Below the pieces are notes generated by a model. That model made no database searches. It saw nothing but the letters and a program-made list of their open reading frames with translations, and had not been told where the DNA came from. DNA of 21,680 bases, from NCBI GenBank assembly GCA_937890835.1, contig CALADF010000004.1, positions 1-21,680 on the forward strand, given 5' to 3'. The DNA comes from an uncultured bacterium. GTDB lineage: Bacteria > Actinomycetota > Coriobacteriia > Coriobacteriales > Eggerthellaceae. Below are positions 7,634-14,267 of this stretch, piece by piece (within the stretch, counting starts at the first letter, position 1; every line of letters begins with the position of its first letter). Position numbers and translations under genes: made by a program.

Positions 7634-9499
7634 TCACTCTACCACATTTCCGCCGGGCTTCAGCCACGCGAGCCAACGGCCTGCGTCGTCCTCGCGGGCG
7701 TCGATGAGGGAAAGCGTCGTCCCGCCGACCCCTGCCGCAATGCGGGCCTCCACCGTCGCCGTTCCCGCCGCGCGTTGGAACGGGTTCGTCCGCACGTCGC
7801 CGAATTGGATCTTCTTGCGGGGGAAGCTCACGCTCGTGCGCGTCAGACCACCGTTGGTCACCTGCATGAACCGCTCGTTGTACGCAAAGCTCGACTCACG
7901 AGACCACAGCACGGCGCCGACGGCGTCGATGACGATGATAATCAGCGCGAGAGCGTACATGATGGCGAAAACGACGTCGGCGGCAAGACGCAGCGCCGCG
8001 ACGTCGGAGGGAAGGATGCCGAACGCGCTCGCAAGCGCCGACGTGCCTGCGAGCGCCATGCCGACCTGGCACGCCGCCGTGCCGAGCACGAGGTAGAACC
8101 CGGCGCCCATCCAGAGGCAACGGCGAAGCAGCGCGCGTCGAAGCGCGACGGGCGCGACGGGAATCGCCTGGCGGGGAACGTCGGCGTATTCGGGAACGAG
8201 CCCCGCGAGTATCTCGGGAACCCGGCTCATCTTCACGAACGGATGAACGACCACGCCCTGGGAGACGGGTGATTGCGCGGCCTCGTCGCCATCGGATGCC
8301 GCGTCGATCTTACCGACCACGATGCGGCAGTAACCCATGAGCCGGCGGATCAGCGTCTGCTCGATGGTGACCGACTGAACGCGCTCCACATCGACGCCTT
8401 GGAAGACATGCTGCAAAAGCCCGCGTTCGACCTCGATTCGGCTACCACGGCGACGGGCTTTGAAGCCCCCGTAGCTGATGCACGTCCCGAGGGCCGACAC
8501 GAGCCAGAGCACGAGGGCGGCCGCGAGCACGGCAAGCGCGATCATGGCGATGAAGCTCCCCGCGAACCCTCCCGCCATCTGGGCAGCGACCGACTCCACC
8601 ATGTCCTCCCCCGCCCGAGGAAACATGCCGATCAAGACGGGGACGATTTGGGAGACGGCGCCGATGACACCTGCGATGGCGATGAAAAACGACGTGTTGC
8701 CCGAAAGCCCCGCGAGCAAAAGCTCCTTGTTGGAAAGCCCGTACTCGTACGACACGTATCCGGTATCGAGCTCAGCCCCGCCGAACACGCCGCCGAACTC
8801 GCTCCACACCGCCGCCCCGGCATCGAGCACGTTGCCCTCCGCCGCGCGTGGGCGCGCTGCGACAGGGGAGCCCGGAGCCGCAGCCTGACCGAAAGCCATC
8901 TGGCCCGACGTGCCGGCGAGCGCGCCCCGCTTGCGCGCGAACAGCTCCGCGCGCAGCCATTCGGCCTGCTGCTTGGTAAGGTAGGGGATCGTCACGGCTT
9001 TGTTGGCGGAACCGCCCGCCGTGTCGACGAGCACGGTGCACACCCCGAACACCCGCTGAAGGAGCGACGCCCTCTGGTCGACCGACTGAATGCGCCGATA
9101 CGGAACGTGCACCCGCTTCTTGCTGATGATCCCCCGATAAAGGCTGAACTCGTCGGAGCCGAGCGTGAAGTAAAGGTATTTGTACGAAACCACCTGGTAG
9201 ACGACGATGCACGCCGCCGCTAAGACGATGCATCCGATGATGATGCCCGTCACCACCAGGAAAACGAACACACCGCCCGGATCCGAGAGATCCTCCGTGA
9301 CGAAGCCGACGAGACTCGACAGCGATGCGACGAACGCGATGCCGACGAACATGATGACGGCGCGGATGGAGCCGAGCCAAACGTAGCTATGATGCGCCTT
9401 GTGCCGAACCGGCTCGCATTGCGCGACCCCCTCGGCTGCAGGCGCGGGGACGGTCGGGGCAGGAGCGGGAGCGGCGCCGTTCTTCGGTTCCTCCATCAT
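7634..9499 (-). CDS. YdbT-like membrane protein with three bacterial PH (bPH2) domains
   Basis: A 621-residue membrane protein. An Ala/Pro-rich cytosolic start (1-25) leads to two helices (about 42-66 and 78-102) and a first bPH2 domain (109-190). A linker, two helices (about 266-292 and 313-340) and a second bPH2 (343-430) follow. Two more helices (about 462-486 and 507-531) and a third bPH2 (536-613) end the chain. Each PH unit carries the hallmark of a basic strand then a short RIQSV/ERVQSV-type segment. This matches the DUF304/YdbT family; in Bacillus subtilis ydbST belongs to the SigW envelope-stress regulon and helps tolerate a bacteriocin. It overlaps the ydbS-like stop by ATGA. A second ATG (9496) is an equally good start. 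The precise molecular activity is unknown. Confidence 0.85.
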   Translation of the reverse strand: MMEEPKNGAAPAPAPTVPAPAAEGVAQCEPVRHKAHHSYVWLGSIRAVIMFVGIAFVASLSSLVGFVTEDLSDPGGVFVFLVVTGIIIGCIVLAAACIVVYQVVSYKYLYFTLGSDEFSLYRGIISKKRVHVPYRRIQSVDQRASLLQRVFGVCTVLVDTAGGSANKAVTIPYLTKQQAEWLRAELFARKRGALAGTSGQMAFGQAAAPGSPVAARPRAAEGNVLDAGAAVWSEFGGVFGGAELDTGYVSYEYGLSNKELLLAGLSGNTSFFIAIAGVIGAVSQIVPVLIGMFPRAGEDMVESVAAQMAGGFAGSFIAMIALAVLAAALVLWLVSALGTCISYGGFKARRRGSRIEVERGLLQHVFQGVDVERVQSVTIEQTLIRRLMGYCRIVVGKIDAASDGDEAAQSPVSQGVVVHPFVKMSRVPEILAGLVPEYADVPRQAIPVAPVALRRALLRRCLWMGAGFYLVLGTAACQVGMALAGTSALASAFGILPSDVAALRLAADVVFAIMYALALIIIVIDAVGAVLWSRESSFAYNERFMQVTNGGLTRTSVSFPRKKIQFGDVRTNPFQRAAGTATVEARIAAGVGGTTLSLIDAREDDAGRWLAWLKPGGNVVE

Positions 9500-9987
9500 A
9501 CGTCCTCACGCGCGATGCGGGCGAGCTCCGCCGCGCGGTCGCGCAGCACCTCCGCCTCCTCGACTCCGAGACCGGGGATCTCGTGCTCGCCGGCCGCCGT
9601 CGAAACCGTCACGCTCGCCAAGCCGAACGCACGCAGCACGGGACCTTGCCGCGTGTCGGTGTTCTGCACGCGGATGAACGGGATGACGAACCGTTTGCGC
9701 CAGATGATCCCGCGCGCTATCTCCAGATAATCCTGCGATACCTCGTAACGCCAGCGAGCGTAGCGCACCGGGGGCAACACCACCACGAACACGATGGCGA
9801 GAACGACGAACAGCACCGCGATCACACCGAGGACGACGAGGCTCCACCCCGCGTCCGGCTCGACCGCCGCGACGATGGCGAAGGGAACGAAGCACAGAAG
9901 GAAGCACAGGGCGATCCAGATGGCGTCGTTGATCCGCCAAACGTTTTTGATCTTGGGATTGAGTCTGTTCGCGGGCATCTCTCGCAT
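9496..9987 (-). CDS. YdbS-like membrane protein with one bPH2 domain
   Basis: A 163-residue partner of the following YdbT-like protein. Two helices (about 21-42 and 48-71) precede a single bPH2 domain (about 80-150), with a WRYEVSQDYLEIARG strand pair and an IRVQNTDTRQGP turn typical of DUF304. It is the first gene of a four-gene minus-strand set. GAGAGGAG lies 4 nt before the ATG and an extended -10 promoter about 22 nt before it, so the leader is very short. The stop overlaps the next start by ATGA, meaning the two proteins are made together and probably form one complex. Confidence 0.85.
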   Translation of the reverse strand: MREMPANRLNPKIKNVWRINDAIWIALCFLLCFVPFAIVAAVEPDAGWSLVVLGVIAVLFVVLAIVFVVVLPPVRYARWRYEVSQDYLEIARGIIWRKRFVIPFIRVQNTDTRQGPVLRAFGLASVTVSTAAGEHEIPGLGVEEAEVLRDRAAELARIAREDV

Positions 9988-10008
9988 AGCGCTCCTCTCG
10001 ACGCGTCC

Positions 10009-10017
10009 ACTATATCA
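10009..10017 (-). promoter_or_regulatory. Extended -10 promoter candidate for the ydbS-like operon
   Basis: Minus-strand TGATATAGT (TG, one base, TATAGT) lies 22 nt before the ATG of the ydbS-like gene. No matching -35 is visible and no SigW-like -35 (TGAAAC) was found, which speaks against direct ECF control. Confidence 0.45.
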
Positions 10018-10220
10018 GATGACCTTGGATCCCCCAGGTGCACCCGATAAGCGAGCGACAAGCGGTGCGGGTGCCGAAGCGCCGCAAACGTCGCCTATCT
10101 TTGCATTGCTCCACTTCAATAATATTTTTTAATAGGTATAATTCGCAATACAGTTTATTCTTATTTGTGAATTGATGGGATTGCGCTCCCTCGGTTCGCA
10201 GGAAGAGAAGGGGGCGGGAA
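10018..10220 (+). promoter_or_regulatory. Divergent intergenic region with an AT-rich promoter for the binding-protein gene
   Basis: Bases 10117-10175 are strikingly AT-rich for this genome. They contain a perfect TATAAT (10137-10142), with at best a 3/6 -35 (TTCAAT, 10115-10120, 16-bp spacer), the pattern of a promoter needing an activator or controlled by a repressor. CGCAAT (10144-10149) and ATTGCG (10180-10185) could pair in the roughly 70-nt leader. The ribosome site AAGGGGG ends 6 nt before the TTG start. No clear Fur or DtxR box was recognised. Confidence 0.5.
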
Positions 10221-11354
10221 TTGAAGATATCGACATCATTTGGCCGTGAGGCGGTTGCCGTGGCATGCGTCGCAACGCTTTGCCTCGGCACCGGCGGCAT
10301 CCTCGCGGGCTGCGCGGACGACGCGCGGCAAAGCGCCTCGGACAACTCGCAACAGCAGGCAGCGCAAAGCGAGACGCGCATCTTCACCGACTCGCTCGGT
10401 CGCGAGGTCGAAGTGCCGACGAACATCGAGAGGATCGCGCCCTCGGGCTCGATCTCGCAGCAAGTCCTCATGACCGTCGCAGGCGACAAGCTCGTCGGGC
10501 TTGCAGGCGGTCCAAGCGCCAACCAGGAGAAATACTTCGGCGACAAATACAGCGGGATGGACGAGTTCGGCACCATCGTCGGCGGCAAGGGCGACTTCAA
10601 CAAGGAAGCCGTGGCGGCGGCCGATGCGCAGATCGTCATCGACATCGGCCAACCTAAAGACGGCCTCGCCGAAGATCTCGACACGCTGCAGCAGCAGCTA
10701 GGCATCCCCTGCATTCACGTAAGCACCACGCTCGACACCTTTGGCGATGCCTATCGCACACTCGGCGACCTCCTCGGCGTGCAGGATAAAGCCGAGGAAT
10801 TGGCGACGTATTGCGACAACGTGTATAAGGAGATGTCCGAGTTCGCCGCATCCATTCCCGAAAACGAACGCGTCACCGTCGCGTACCTGCAAGGCGACAC
10901 AGGCCTGCAGGCCATGCCGAGAGGCTCCTACCACAGCGTCATCACCGACATGGTGGCGAACAACGTGGTCGTTCTCGAAGACGGTGCGCAGGTAAGCGGC
11001 AACGGCAGCGAAACCAGCCTCGAGCAAATTGCGCTGTGGGACCCTGAGCTGATCGTCTTCGGTCCGAACAGCATCTACGACACCGTCGCCGACGACCCGG
11101 CATGGCAATCGCTTACCGCCGTTCGCACCGGCAACTACTACCAGATCCCCAACACGCCCTACGATTGGATGAACCGGCCTCCGTCAGTCAACCAGCTACT
11201 CGGCCTTCAGTGGCTGCCGCGCATCTGCTATCCCGAGAAGTTCGATGACGACATGTACGAGGTGGTTTCCGGCTACTACAAGCTGTTCTACGATTACGAC
11301 ATGTCCCAAGCCGATTTCGACGAGCTGATGACGAAAGCCATGCCCCAAGGCTGA
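10221..11354 (+). CDS. Substrate-binding lipoprotein of a metal/siderophore-type ABC importer
   Basis: A 377-residue lipoprotein captured on the outer face of the membrane. Its signal peptide ends in the lipobox LAGC with C31 as the lipidated residue, followed by a Ser/Gln/Asp-rich linker. The fold begins with IFTDSLGREVEVP and IERIAP, the entrance strand of the PF01497 family (iron-siderophore, heme, cobalamin, also molybdate/tungstate-type relatives). The NRPPSVNQLLGLQWL segment near residue 315 is typical of class III binding proteins. TTG is the start, supported by AAGGGGG and by the position of the signal peptide. No permease or ATPase of an import system adjoins it, so it must use a distant transporter. 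The ligand cannot be read from sequence. Confidence 0.87.
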   Translation: MKISTSFGREAVAVACVATLCLGTGGILAGCADDARQSASDNSQQQAAQSETRIFTDSLGREVEVPTNIERIAPSGSISQQVLMTVAGDKLVGLAGGPSANQEKYFGDKYSGMDEFGTIVGGKGDFNKEAVAAADAQIVIDIGQPKDGLAEDLDTLQQQLGIPCIHVSTTLDTFGDAYRTLGDLLGVQDKAEELATYCDNVYKEMSEFAASIPENERVTVAYLQGDTGLQAMPRGSYHSVITDMVANNVVVLEDGAQVSGNGSETSLEQIALWDPELIVFGPNSIYDTVADDPAWQSLTAVRTGNYYQIPNTPYDWMNRPPSVNQLLGLQWLPRICYPEKFDDDMYEVVSGYYKLFYDYDMSQADFDELMTKAMPQG

Positions 11355-11385
11355 CGTTCGGCAATAGAGGCTGAAGCGGGCTGCT

Positions 11386-11401
11386 CTTACCCTCTTGTAA
11401 G
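11386..11401 (+). promoter_or_regulatory. Inverted repeat resembling a BceR-type operator
   Basis: CTTAC (11386-11390) is repeated in inverse as GTAAG (11397-11401). Written as TTACC-CTCT-TGTAA it fits the BceR consensus as I recall it (TnACA-N4-TGTAA) except for one base. It lies 70 nt before the response regulator start. Confidence 0.35.
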
Positions 11402-11405
11402 GTTG

Positions 11406-11428
11406 TGCCCCGGCCCTCGGCCGGGGCA
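11406..11428 (+). terminator. Strong hairpin after the binding-protein gene
   Basis: TGCCCCGGCC (11406-11415) pairs perfectly with 11419-11428 around a 3-nt loop. The tail GCTTGCGTT is U-poor, so termination may be partial and allow reading into the regulator genes. Confidence 0.5.
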
Positions 11429-11470
11429 GCTTGCGTTATACAATGGATGCGAACCTTCGAAGGGGGAAAC

Positions 11471-12142
11471 GTGTCCAACCTCATCTACATCATCGAAGAC
11501 GACGACGCCCTGCGAAACGAACTGGCGCATCTGCTCGAGCTGAGCGGCTTCTCCGCCGTCGTCTGCACGCGCTTCGACACCGCCGCGGCAGACGCGCTGG
11601 CCGCCAACGCCGACTGCATCGTGGTCGATCTCAAGCTCCCCGGAACCGACGGGCACACCATCTGCCGTGACATCAGATCGCGCAGCTCGGTGCCGATTAT
11701 CATGCTCACCTCCTCGAACAGCGAGTTCGACGAGGTCATGAGCATGAACCTCGGCGCCGACGATTACGTGACCAAACCCTACAGCCCCGCCGTGCTCATC
11801 GCGCGCATCCAATCGATCATCCGCCGCTCGTCGACGGGCCACGACGATCTCAGGATAGAGCGAAAAGGCGTCGTGCTCGACATCGGCGCGGGTACGGTCG
11901 CCTACGAAGGCGGCACCGCCGAGCTGACGCGTAACGAGCTGAAGATCCTGCATATCCTCATGCGCAACCCCGGCATCGTCATCACCCGCACCGAGATCAT
12001 GTGCGATCTTTGGGAGTCCGATGCGTTCATCGACGACAACACGCTCACCGTGAACGTCAACCGCCTTCGCAAAACGCTCTCCAAACTCGGCGTGCCCGAC
12101 GACTTCCTCATCACGCGGCGTGGACAAGGCTACATGGTATGA
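11471..12142 (+). CDS. OmpR-family response regulator of a Bce-like system
   Basis: A 223-residue two-component regulator. The receiver domain has acidic D10-D12, the phosphate-accepting D53 (VVDLKLPGTDG), T80 and K102 (TKPYSP). A winged-helix DNA-binding domain (about 128-222) follows, with the RNELKILHIL and NVNRLRKTL segments typical of OmpR/PhoB. The frame is open further upstream, but GTG at 11471 is the start because AAGGGGG sits 4 nt before it and the receiver begins immediately. Its stop overlaps the kinase start. Adjacent kinase and Bce-like transporter genes suggest it activates the transporter promoter; its own control is suggested by the inverted repeat at 11386-11401. Confidence 0.93.
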   Translation: MSNLIYIIEDDDALRNELAHLLELSGFSAVVCTRFDTAAADALAANADCIVVDLKLPGTDGHTICRDIRSRSSVPIIMLTSSNSEFDEVMSMNLGADDYVTKPYSPAVLIARIQSIIRRSSTGHDDLRIERKGVVLDIGAGTVAYEGGTAELTRNELKILHILMRNPGIVITRTEIMCDLWESDAFIDDNTLTVNVNRLRKTLSKLGVPDDFLITRRGQGYMV

Positions 12143-13221
12143 GCGCCGACATCAGCCTCGACGACATCGGCGACGACCTGCCCCGCTACACCCCGCTCGC
12201 GTACCTGCGCGACCGTTGGGGAAGCGCGCTCATCGGCGCGCTTCTGATCGCGGGGCTCTGTCTCACCCTCCCCGTCCTCGGCGTCGGGTTCCAAGCGTGC
12301 GTCCTGGTGGTGGCGTTCGCCCTCCTCTGCATGATCGCCGAAGCCGTCATCGGCTACCTCCGACGCGCGGCGTATTACCACGATGCCACCATGTACGTGC
12401 GTCAGATCGGCGCCGTCTGCCAGTACACCGCGCTCGTCGATGCGCCCTCCTTCCTCGAAGGGCGCATCATGCACCGCTCGATCGAACGGCTCGCGTTCGT
12501 CGCCGAAAAGGAAAACGCCGACGAGCGAGAACAGGCGAGGGCGCACCGCGAGTACATCGAGCTGTGGATCCACGAGGTGAAAACGCCCCTCGCAGCCGCG
12601 AAGCTGATGCTGGCCGGCATGCACGGCGAACAGGCGCTGAAGCTGAAAGGCGAGATGGAGCGCATCGAAACGCAGGTCGACCAGGCACTTTACTCGGCAC
12701 GCGCGATTTCTCTCGCCAACGACTACCTGATCAAGTCCATCCCGCTCGCAGACGTCGTGCGCGCGGCGTGCAAGAAGAACATGCACGCGCTCGTGAACGC
12801 GGGCATCTCCCTCGACATCGCGGTCGGCGAGGACGTCAACGTGCTCGCCGACGAACCGTGGCTCACCTTCATCCTGAGCCAGATCGTCGGCAACGCGGCG
12901 AAGTACGGGGCGCGCACCATCAGCTTCACGACGCGCGAAGAGGAACCCGCGACTCCGCGCGGGCGTACCGTGCTCGAGGTGCGCGACGACGGCATCGGCA
13001 TTCCCGCCGCCGATGTGCCGCGCGTGTTCGAACGCGGGTTCACCGGAAGCGCCGGGCGCTCGACGGGCGCCGCCACGGGCATGGGGCTCTACCTCGTCGC
13101 GACCATGTGCGAGGAAATGGGACTCGGCATCGGAATCGGCAGCGAGGAGGGCGTGGGCACGCGCTTGGTTCTCAGCTTCCCGCACGATCGCAGGCGCCTG
13201 AGGGCGAACGAGGCACGCTGA
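12139..13221 (+). CDS. Short (intramembrane-type) sensor histidine kinase, BceS-like
   Basis: A 360-residue membrane kinase. After a 28-residue cytosolic start it has two close helices (about 29-47 and 52-70) with almost no external loop, so it can hardly sense a ligand itself. This is the BceS/GraS pattern, in which the partner ABC transporter does the sensing. The H-box IHEVKTPLAAAK gives H145 as the phosphorylated residue. The N-box IVGNAAKYG (N252), DDGIGIP (283-289) and GMGLYL (314-319) complete the ATPase. ATG at 12139 overlaps the regulator stop (ATGA), with AAGG 9 nt upstream inside the regulator gene. The upstream open frame is not used. Confidence 0.92.
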   Translation: MSADISLDDIGDDLPRYTPLAYLRDRWGSALIGALLIAGLCLTLPVLGVGFQACVLVVAFALLCMIAEAVIGYLRRAAYYHDATMYVRQIGAVCQYTALVDAPSFLEGRIMHRSIERLAFVAEKENADEREQARAHREYIELWIHEVKTPLAAAKLMLAGMHGEQALKLKGEMERIETQVDQALYSARAISLANDYLIKSIPLADVVRAACKKNMHALVNAGISLDIAVGEDVNVLADEPWLTFILSQIVGNAAKYGARTISFTTREEEPATPRGRTVLEVRDDGIGIPAADVPRVFERGFTGSAGRSTGAATGMGLYLVATMCEEMGLGIGIGSEEGVGTRLVLSFPHDRRRLRANEAR

Positions 13222-13421
13222 CCGGAAGGCGCAACGCGCGCGGGCGCAGCCCTCTCTCGCCCTGCGCGCCCCCATGCCCGATCGCACGACGCGCGAGGTC
13301 ATGCCGAGAAGCCGAACGTGAACCCAACAGTTTCGTAAGATAAGCGTAAGCGGGTTCGATGGATGGGCGACGGAGCCCCTTCTACCATGGAATCATGCTC
13401 GACCACGAAGGAGGCAACACC
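13222..13421 (+). promoter_or_regulatory. Control region of the Bce-like transporter genes
   Basis: About 200 nt without a gene. CAACA-GTTT-CGTAA (13325-13338) resembles the recalled BceR consensus TnACA-N4-TGTAA, with two mismatches. CGTAAG occurs twice exactly 11 bp apart (13334-13339 and 13345-13350), the spacing of PhoB/OmpR-type direct repeats. Downstream, TGGATG (13360-13365) and TACCAT (13383-13388) with a 17-bp gap are a weak sigma-70 pair, as expected if activation is needed. A GC-rich hairpin at 13244-13267 (6-bp stem) follows the kinase stop. Confidence 0.4.
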
Positions 13422-14267
13422 ATGGCAGAAACATTCGCAACGCCCCGCCCGCAGATGCGCGGCGCCCAGGCGTTTTCCCGAGACGCTTACACCGCAACGC
13501 AAGGGCCCGTCCTCAGCGTGCGCAATATCGAGAAAGTCTTCGGCTCGCGCGACTCCATCACCCACGCGCTCGCAGGCGTGAGCTTCGATGTGGAGCGCGG
13601 CGAGTTCGTCGGCATCATGGGACCGTCAGGTTCCGGCAAGACCACGCTTTTGAACTGCGTGTCGACCATCGACGTTCCCACCGGCGGCAGCATCCTCGTC
13701 GGCGGACGCGACATCACCGGAGCCTCGAAGCGTCAGCTGGCGAAGTTCCGCCGCGACGACCTGGGCTTCATCTTCCAGGATTCCAACCTTCTCGACACCC
13801 TCAACGGATACGAGAACATCGCGCTGGCCCTCACCATCAAGCACGAATCGCCCGCGAGCATCCCCGCCAAGATCGAGGCCATCGCGAAGAACCTCGGCGT
13901 TGAAGGCGTGCTGAAGAAGTACCCGTACCAGATGTCGGGCGGGCAGAAGCAGCGCATCGCGGCGGCGCGCGCCATCGTATCCGATCCCAAGCTCATCTTG
14001 GCGGACGAACCCACCGGCGCCCTCGACTCCCGCAGCGCGCAGATCATGCTCGAGACGCTCGAGATGATGAACACGCAGATGAACGCAACCATCATGATGG
14101 TCACCCACGACGCCTTCGCCGCCTCGTTCACCAACCGCGTGCTGTTCATCAAAGACGGCACCCTGTTCAACGAGATTCGTCGCGGCGATATGACGCGCGA
14201 GGATTTCTTCGCACGCATCATGGAGGTCATCGCGTTCCTCGGAGGTGACGCGAACCATGCTGCTTAA
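13422..14267 (+). CDS. ABC transporter ATPase, BceA/MacB type
   Basis: A 281-residue cytoplasmic motor subunit for the permease that follows. GPSGSGKTT (67-75) is Walker A, Q119 the Q-loop, MSGGQKQR (171-178) the signature, LILADEP (191-197) Walker B with E196, and H229 the switch histidine. This belongs to the LolD/MacB/BceA group, which drives mechanotransmission rather than transport across the membrane. ATG at 13422 follows a perfect GAAGGAGG at 7 nt spacing; the frame is open to 13359 but is not needed. About 28 extra residues precede the conserved LSVRNIEKVFG start, longer than usual in the family. The stop lies inside the permease gene, overlapping it by 11 nt. Confidence 0.94.
   Translation: MAETFATPRPQMRGAQAFSRDAYTATQGPVLSVRNIEKVFGSRDSITHALAGVSFDVERGEFVGIMGPSGSGKTTLLNCVSTIDVPTGGSILVGGRDITGASKRQLAKFRRDDLGFIFQDSNLLDTLNGYENIALALTIKHESPASIPAKIEAIAKNLGVEGVLKKYPYQMSGGQKQRIAAARAIVSDPKLILADEPTGALDSRSAQIMLETLEMMNTQMNATIMMVTHDAFAASFTNRVLFIKDGTLFNEIRRGDMTREDFFARIMEVIAFLGGDANHAA

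Noticed and set aside
12120..13343. 407-codon plus-strand frame overlapping the histidine kinase
   Set aside because: It is an Arg-rich shifted frame of the kinase gene, which has all its catalytic motifs.
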